Shown here: positions 61,801 to 64,000 of the stretch, in pieces
How positions within the stretch are numbered: the first letter of the stretch is position 1
How the letters are laid out: every line of letters begins with the position of its first letter
DNA from: Musa acuminata AAA Group
Lineage: Eukaryota; Streptophyta; Magnoliopsida; Zingiberales; Musaceae
DNA: 64,000 bases
NCBI RefSeq assembly: GCF_036884655.1
Contig: NC_088357.1
Coordinates: forward strand, 46,676,001 to 46,740,000
Direction of reading: 5' to 3'
Made by a program: the position numbers and the translations under genes
The notes under the pieces: generated by a model
Seen by the model: the letters and a program-made list of their open reading frames with translations, nothing else
Databases searched by the model: none
Told to the model about the DNA's origin: nothing

Positions 61801-62907
61801 AATCTTAAACTATTTTAACAAACATGGAAAATTTTAATATAGTTATTAAAGAAATAATGAGAGAAATTTTAATCTAGAGAGGAATAAAACATCCTTGTAA
61901 TCGTAACATGAATTAACAAGTTTTTGCTATTGTAAAAACAAGAAAATGTGATAATGAGTAAAATTTCTATTATTACAGGGTTGTATCAAGAGCAAACCTC
62001 AAGTCCCTTACCTTCTTATCCATGGTGAATAAAAATTAGAATTGTTTATGATGAAGTCCCATAGTGCACAGTTTCATTAAAGAAAATTTTATAATCACCA
62101 ATACTAGAAGAACCTCTAAATTACTCTGGTAGACAACGGATTTAATTAATGACCAAGATGGATCTAAGTTTAACTTATATCACAGAAAGAGAGCACATCT
62201 AAAATATGCAGTCAAGTAAATTCAGAAAAAAAAAGAAAAAAGAAGCTTGATACTAGGAACTATAGTTTGAGATTGAGGAACTAATTTTCATATGCAAAGA
62301 TTGAACAAAAAAATACTTCTCTAAATTAAGATATTTAAAATGTTAAAGTACAATGTAGAATACACCTTAGATTAAAATGAAAGTTTCACTAATCAGTTAT
62401 ATAACAATCTATTCTTTTTGGTAAGAGTTGATAGTGGAAGGGATAATTTATGATAGATGAGGATGTTGAGATAACTCTCTGGAACAAGAAACATTGACCA
62501 AAACATCTATTAAGGGTCCACAAATGCACTGATAGGACAAGGACAGTGATATCAGAGATAATAGGAGGGGTAGAAGAAGATCAAATGGATAATTAGTAAA
62601 GAATACGATGACAATTGGATTGTCCAGTTTCATGGACCTCAATAGATATTAAAAGAAAGAAAGAGTCCATATAATCAATCCAAGATATTAGGGAACAACA
62701 AATTGTGTATAACTGATCCAAGATGTTTGGGAACAGTTAAGCAACTATATATGAAGGTCATGGTCCATTTGTTGGACTTAACAAGATTATAAACTATTTC
62801 TCATGTTACTAGATTGTTCTAAGCAAGGTATGCAATTTCGTATCGTACCGGAGTTTCGACGTTCACTCGGTACGGTATGAAACTGTATACCGAGCGATAT
62901 ACCGCTT

Positions 62908-62984
<77 letters not shown>

Positions 62985-63997
62985 CATTCCGTCTAGTAAC
63001 GAGCGGTCCGTGTACCGATAAGCTGACGGACCGATACATACCGCCCGTACCGGACGGCATTATTCGAAATTGCATACCTTGGTTCTAAGTTCACAACAAA
63101 CAATGACATGCTAAATGAGAATAAAACACAAGGTCTAAAATCATGATCTAAACCCCATCTCCCAACACTACTGTGAGTTGGTATCACCCAGACCAAGAGA
63201 AAAAGGGAGAGAGGAGGGGAGGAGGAGAGAAGAGGAGGAAGGAAGAGGATTGATAAAAGGCAAGGATGAGCCGAGGAGGAGGAGGAGGTGGAAGGGGAGA
63301 AGCAGAGAATGAAGGAGAGGCAAAGTTGAAAGAGGAAAAGGTAGAGGAGGAGAAGCGGAGAGAGACGAAGAAATCGCAGAGGAGGTATTGAGGAGACAGG
63401 AGGTAAGGAGGAGGAAACCGAGGAGCACTAGAAGCGGAGGAGGAAGCAACAATGCAGTGGGGTATTGGCAATGATATGGTGGGGTGGGTACTGTAGATCC
63501 ATGAAAGAGACTGAGAAAGAATGAAAAAGAGAGAGAGGAGCATAAGAAGATAGAAAATTAAAATAAAAAGAATAAATTTCAAGGAAAAATTAAAAATGAT
63601 AGGGGTATCAAGCAGTGGACCTACTGTTCGGTGCCTCCAGTTTCAACCATTAAAGTTGATGATATGCCTGGTACAGCAACCATACTGGCCATCATACTTT
63701 AACTAGCAAACTTTATTATATAATCTCATACCTGTTCACTAACTAAATCTCCACAGATATCCTTCACAATTAAGTCAAGTACTAGATTATCCCCTTGCTG
63801 ACTCAGCTTCAAGAATTCATCATAACTGTACACATTCAGGTTACATGATTCAAAACCAAATCAAAACCTTTGAATAAAAGCATATGATGGAAGCAAAATT
63901 ACCTCAAGCAACCTGTTAAAAGTTTTGCTAAACCAAACATTGTGCCACCACCAATATGTGTTCCGGTTACCCGTTCAAACTTCCTGTTTCCTGTAAC
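43842..63997 (-). CDS. Pantothenate kinase-type gene with two tandem PanK regions and a leucine-zipper tail (5' end outside window)
   Basis: PanK phosphorylates pantothenate, the first step of CoA synthesis. Twelve minus-strand exons: 63997-63903, 63825-63732, 58513-58382, 55431-55319, 55114-54985, 53748-53626, 53530-53436, 53363-53270, 50434-50309, 47200-47088, 46886-46691, 43991-43842 (TAG). They sum to 1461 bp, 486 codons, all phases compatible. Exons 1-5 give a PanK C-terminal region: KFERVTGTHIGGGTMFGLAK, SYDEFLKLSQQGDN, LSASTLASSFGKV, NRVFFGGSYIRGH, FLRHEGFLGALGA. Exons 6-11 repeat it: LFPYLLVN-like FPYLLVNVGSGVS, KFERIIGTHLGGGT, SYEEFLELSQRGNN, PASTTASSFGKV, KKIFFRGTYICGH, FLCHEGFLGAVGA, then VLLGAPYIGG. 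Exon 12 encodes a zipper with six leucines spaced by seven. Copy 2 lacks the N-terminal fold and probably catalysis. The first exons of the gene lie beyond 64000. Two genes or a partial pseudogene remain possible. Confidence 0.8.
44096..44315. mobile_element. hAT-like MITE, GGTACC-rich family, copy 2
   Basis: 220 bp, starting CAAGGTTCGCAATACCG and ending GCAGACCCTG. Flanks are ACCCTATT (44088-44095) and ACCCTACT (44316-44323), an 8-bp target duplication with one mismatch. The centre carries ACTGTAGTACTGCTACAGTA, a near-palindrome shared with other copies. It is inside the last intron of the PanK-type gene. Confidence 0.88.
45126..45155. repeat. (CT)n microsatellite
   Basis: A short CT tract in an intron of the PanK-type gene. 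Confidence 0.9.
47201..50308 (-). other. 3.1 kb intron of the PanK-type gene
   Basis: AT-rich. Near 48528 the phrase GCTTTAATACCAAGATGT resembles the antisense of an LTR-element primer-binding site (GCTCTGATACCA), so a retroelement relic around 48480-48720 is possible. A pyrimidine-rich patch lies at 49510-49620. No exon was recognised. Confidence 0.35.
51110..51760. repeat. Diverged direct repeat of about 300 bp within an intron
   Basis: The block from about 51115 (TATTATTTAACAAGAGAATC) recurs from about 51485 (TTTTATTTAATGAGAGAGCC). Shared order: AGTTT(G/A)GA, CAAATTCC(T/C)ATCAA, AACATGATATCAGG or its variant, ATTAAATTGAAAAGCTA. The offset is about 365 bp. Both copies are diverged, so the duplication is old. 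Confidence 0.65.
51789..52242. mobile_element. TRIM-like element (miniature LTR retrotransposon)
   Basis: 454 bp. It starts TGTCACGACCC and ends GGTGTTACA, i.e. TG...CA in both senses, and is flanked by a perfect 5-bp duplication CTATC (51784-51788 and 52243-52247). The left and right ends share about 105 bp (AAAATGCTTAAGCTGAA through CCCACTTTCGATGTGGGACTAATCA to GGTGTTACA). This gives an LTR-like pair around a very short interior. The shared block has an inverted CCCACTTTCGATGTGGG and, on the minus strand, a TTATAAAGG/TTATAAGGG TATA-like motif. There is no coding capacity. A primer-binding site could not be fixed, and the outer parts of the two ends differ. Confidence 0.75.
54287..54548. mobile_element. 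hAT-like MITE, GGTACC-rich family, copy 3
   Basis: 262 bp, starting CAAGATCTGTCATACCG and ending ACAACGAACCTTG. It is flanked by a perfect 8-bp duplication CTTGGAAG (54279-54286 and 54549-54556). The interior has GCTACAGTGCTACAGTA and CGGTACCGTACC-type palindromes. It lies in the intron joining the two PanK regions (53749-54984). Confidence 0.92.
55411..56290. repeat. Three diverged tandem units (about 240-320 bp) copying an exon edge
   Basis: Shared phrases: CTAATT(C/T)ATT(C/T)TG, GAAGTTGGAAATTACA, GTAGGT(C/T)TCCTA and ATAGATT(A/G)(A/G)GA. They occur around 55570-55720, 55910-56045 and 56130-56290. The first unit begins at the 5' edge of the exon at 55319-55431. The second begins with the same edge (GCTGCTACAAGAAAAGCAA at 55732-55750), so about 20 bp of exon plus its splice acceptor was duplicated into the intron. 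Confidence 0.75.
56875..57060. repeat. GGTACC-style repeat relic
   Basis: Contains GGGTACCAGACCC, GTGTACCGACACATGATATGCC and TATGTACCGCCCAAGTTGGTAC, in the manner of the MITE family. Matching ends and a target duplication could not be found. Confidence 0.4.
57440..58381. other. Intron part of the PanK-type gene with possible retroelement relics
   Basis: Near 57480-57530 is a CACGATGCTCCCACAATGTG/GGTGTGGGGAGGG phrase of repeat type. Near 57965-58050 the plus strand gives AFWNCCGMQGLYHKKIKRL, which loosely resembles the WN-RG start of a LINE endonuclease. Both are weak readings. Confidence 0.25.
60930..61182. mobile_element. MITE-like element, second GGTAC-style family
   Basis: Ends are inverted: AAGGTTTCAAATATTGGTTG at the left against AAGGTTTTAAATCTTAGTTC read inward from the right. 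Inside is a repeated phrase (TTTACTGGTC/CAAGCAAGGATCA and TTTACTAGTCTGAGCAAGG). No matching target duplication was found, so it may be old. Its end sequence and GGTATTTACTGGTC motif link it to the element at 29.5 kb. Confidence 0.55.
62824..63081. mobile_element. hAT-like MITE, GGTACC-rich family, copy 4 (perfect ends)
   Basis: 258 bp with perfect 17-bp inverted ends (CAAGGTATGCAATTTCG at 62824-62840 and its complement at 63065-63081). It is flanked by a perfect 8-bp duplication GTTCTAAG (62816-62823 and 63082-63089). An AT tract at 62910-62983 sits in its middle. It is the best-preserved copy in the window and lies in an intron of the PanK-type gene. Confidence 0.95.
62910..62983. repeat. 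(AT)n microsatellite, 74 bp, inside MITE copy 4
   Basis: A pure AT tract at the place where copies 1-3 carry the CTACAGTA/TACTGTAG centre. Confidence 0.97.
63190..63545. repeat. Purine-rich (GAGGA/GAAGA) tract
   Basis: About 350 bp of almost pure purine on the plus strand. The leucine/proline/serine-rich minus-strand frames over it are composition artefacts. GTACC-like motifs lie on its right side (63665-63690), as around the tract at 29.8 kb. Confidence 0.7.
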
Positions 63998-64000
63998 CTG

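Larger units (their letters stand above)
58514..63731 (-). other. 5.2 kb intron of the PanK-type gene
   Basis: The largest intron seen. It holds a possible MITE at 60930-61182, the MITE copy at 62824-63081, its internal AT tract, and a purine-rich stretch at 63190-63545. A short AT tract lies upstream at 58604-58622. No exon was recognised between 58514 and 63731. Confidence 0.45.

Noticed and set aside
54985..63997. Treating the two PanK regions as two separate neighbouring genes
   Set aside because: No N-terminal exons, start codon or promoter-like region was found between 54985 and 53748, and splice phases join them. It stays open until transcripts are seen.

Overview
The window reads as nuclear DNA of a flowering plant, very probably a monocot. 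Genes have multiple exons with GT/AG introns. Several first exons are strongly GC-rich inside AT-rich surroundings, as is common in monocots. The space between genes is filled with decayed Ty1/copia and Ty3/gypsy retroelements, MITEs and long AT dinucleotide tracts. A short palindromic repeat rich in GGTAC/GTACC recurs throughout; I associate such repeats with banana (Musaceae), so a banana relative is my best guess, from memory rather than from a search.

Layout. 1-2.4 kb: a decayed copia fragment and a MITE, in what would be intron 1 of a cinnamyl-alcohol-dehydrogenase-type gene whose exons 2-5 lie at 2381-4307 (+). 5.8-6.4 kb: a copia gag remnant. 7.3-12.2 kb (-): a five-exon membrane-anchored RING-H2 E3 ligase. 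13.4-14.7 kb (-): a four-exon vacuolar iron transporter (VIT/CCC1 family). 17.4-17.9 kb: an LTR-like fragment. 19.1-19.9 kb (+): a four-exon PLAC8 / plant cadmium resistance-type gene. 20.4-23.2 kb: a gypsy element with gag and protease traces but no recognisable reverse transcriptase. 26.5-27.0 kb: an element with long inverted ends. 27.6 kb (-): a tRNA-Ser(GCU), head to head with an intronless zinc-ribbon/RING-H2 E3 ligase at 27.9-28.9 kb (+). 35.4-36.6 kb (+): a three-exon AHA1-type Hsp90 co-chaperone with a duplicated block of heat-shock-element-like modules upstream. 40.2-43.3 kb: a second gypsy element of the same family, whose pol region is replaced by a minisatellite of about 77 bp units. 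43.8-64.0 kb (-): twelve exons of a pantothenate-kinase-type gene that runs off the right edge.

The most unusual object is the last gene. Its exons encode one pantothenate kinase C-terminal region followed in frame by a second, diverged copy with the same exon pattern (95, 94, 132/126, 113 bp, then the C-terminal exon). A final exon encodes a six-heptad leucine zipper. All splice phases are compatible, giving 486 codons in the window. The second copy lacks the N-terminal half of the fold and looks like a pseudokinase. Its introns hold three copies of an 8-bp-TSD (hAT-like) MITE, a TRIM-like element with a perfect 5-bp TSD, and tandem duplications, one of which has copied the edge of an exon with its splice acceptor.

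The protein genes are otherwise unrelated (lignin precursor reduction, protein ubiquitination, iron storage, metal/cell-number regulation, Hsp90 activation, CoA synthesis) and show no operon-like or cluster logic. Exon boundaries were placed by eye from splice consensus, reading frame and remembered family sequence, without alignment or transcript data.
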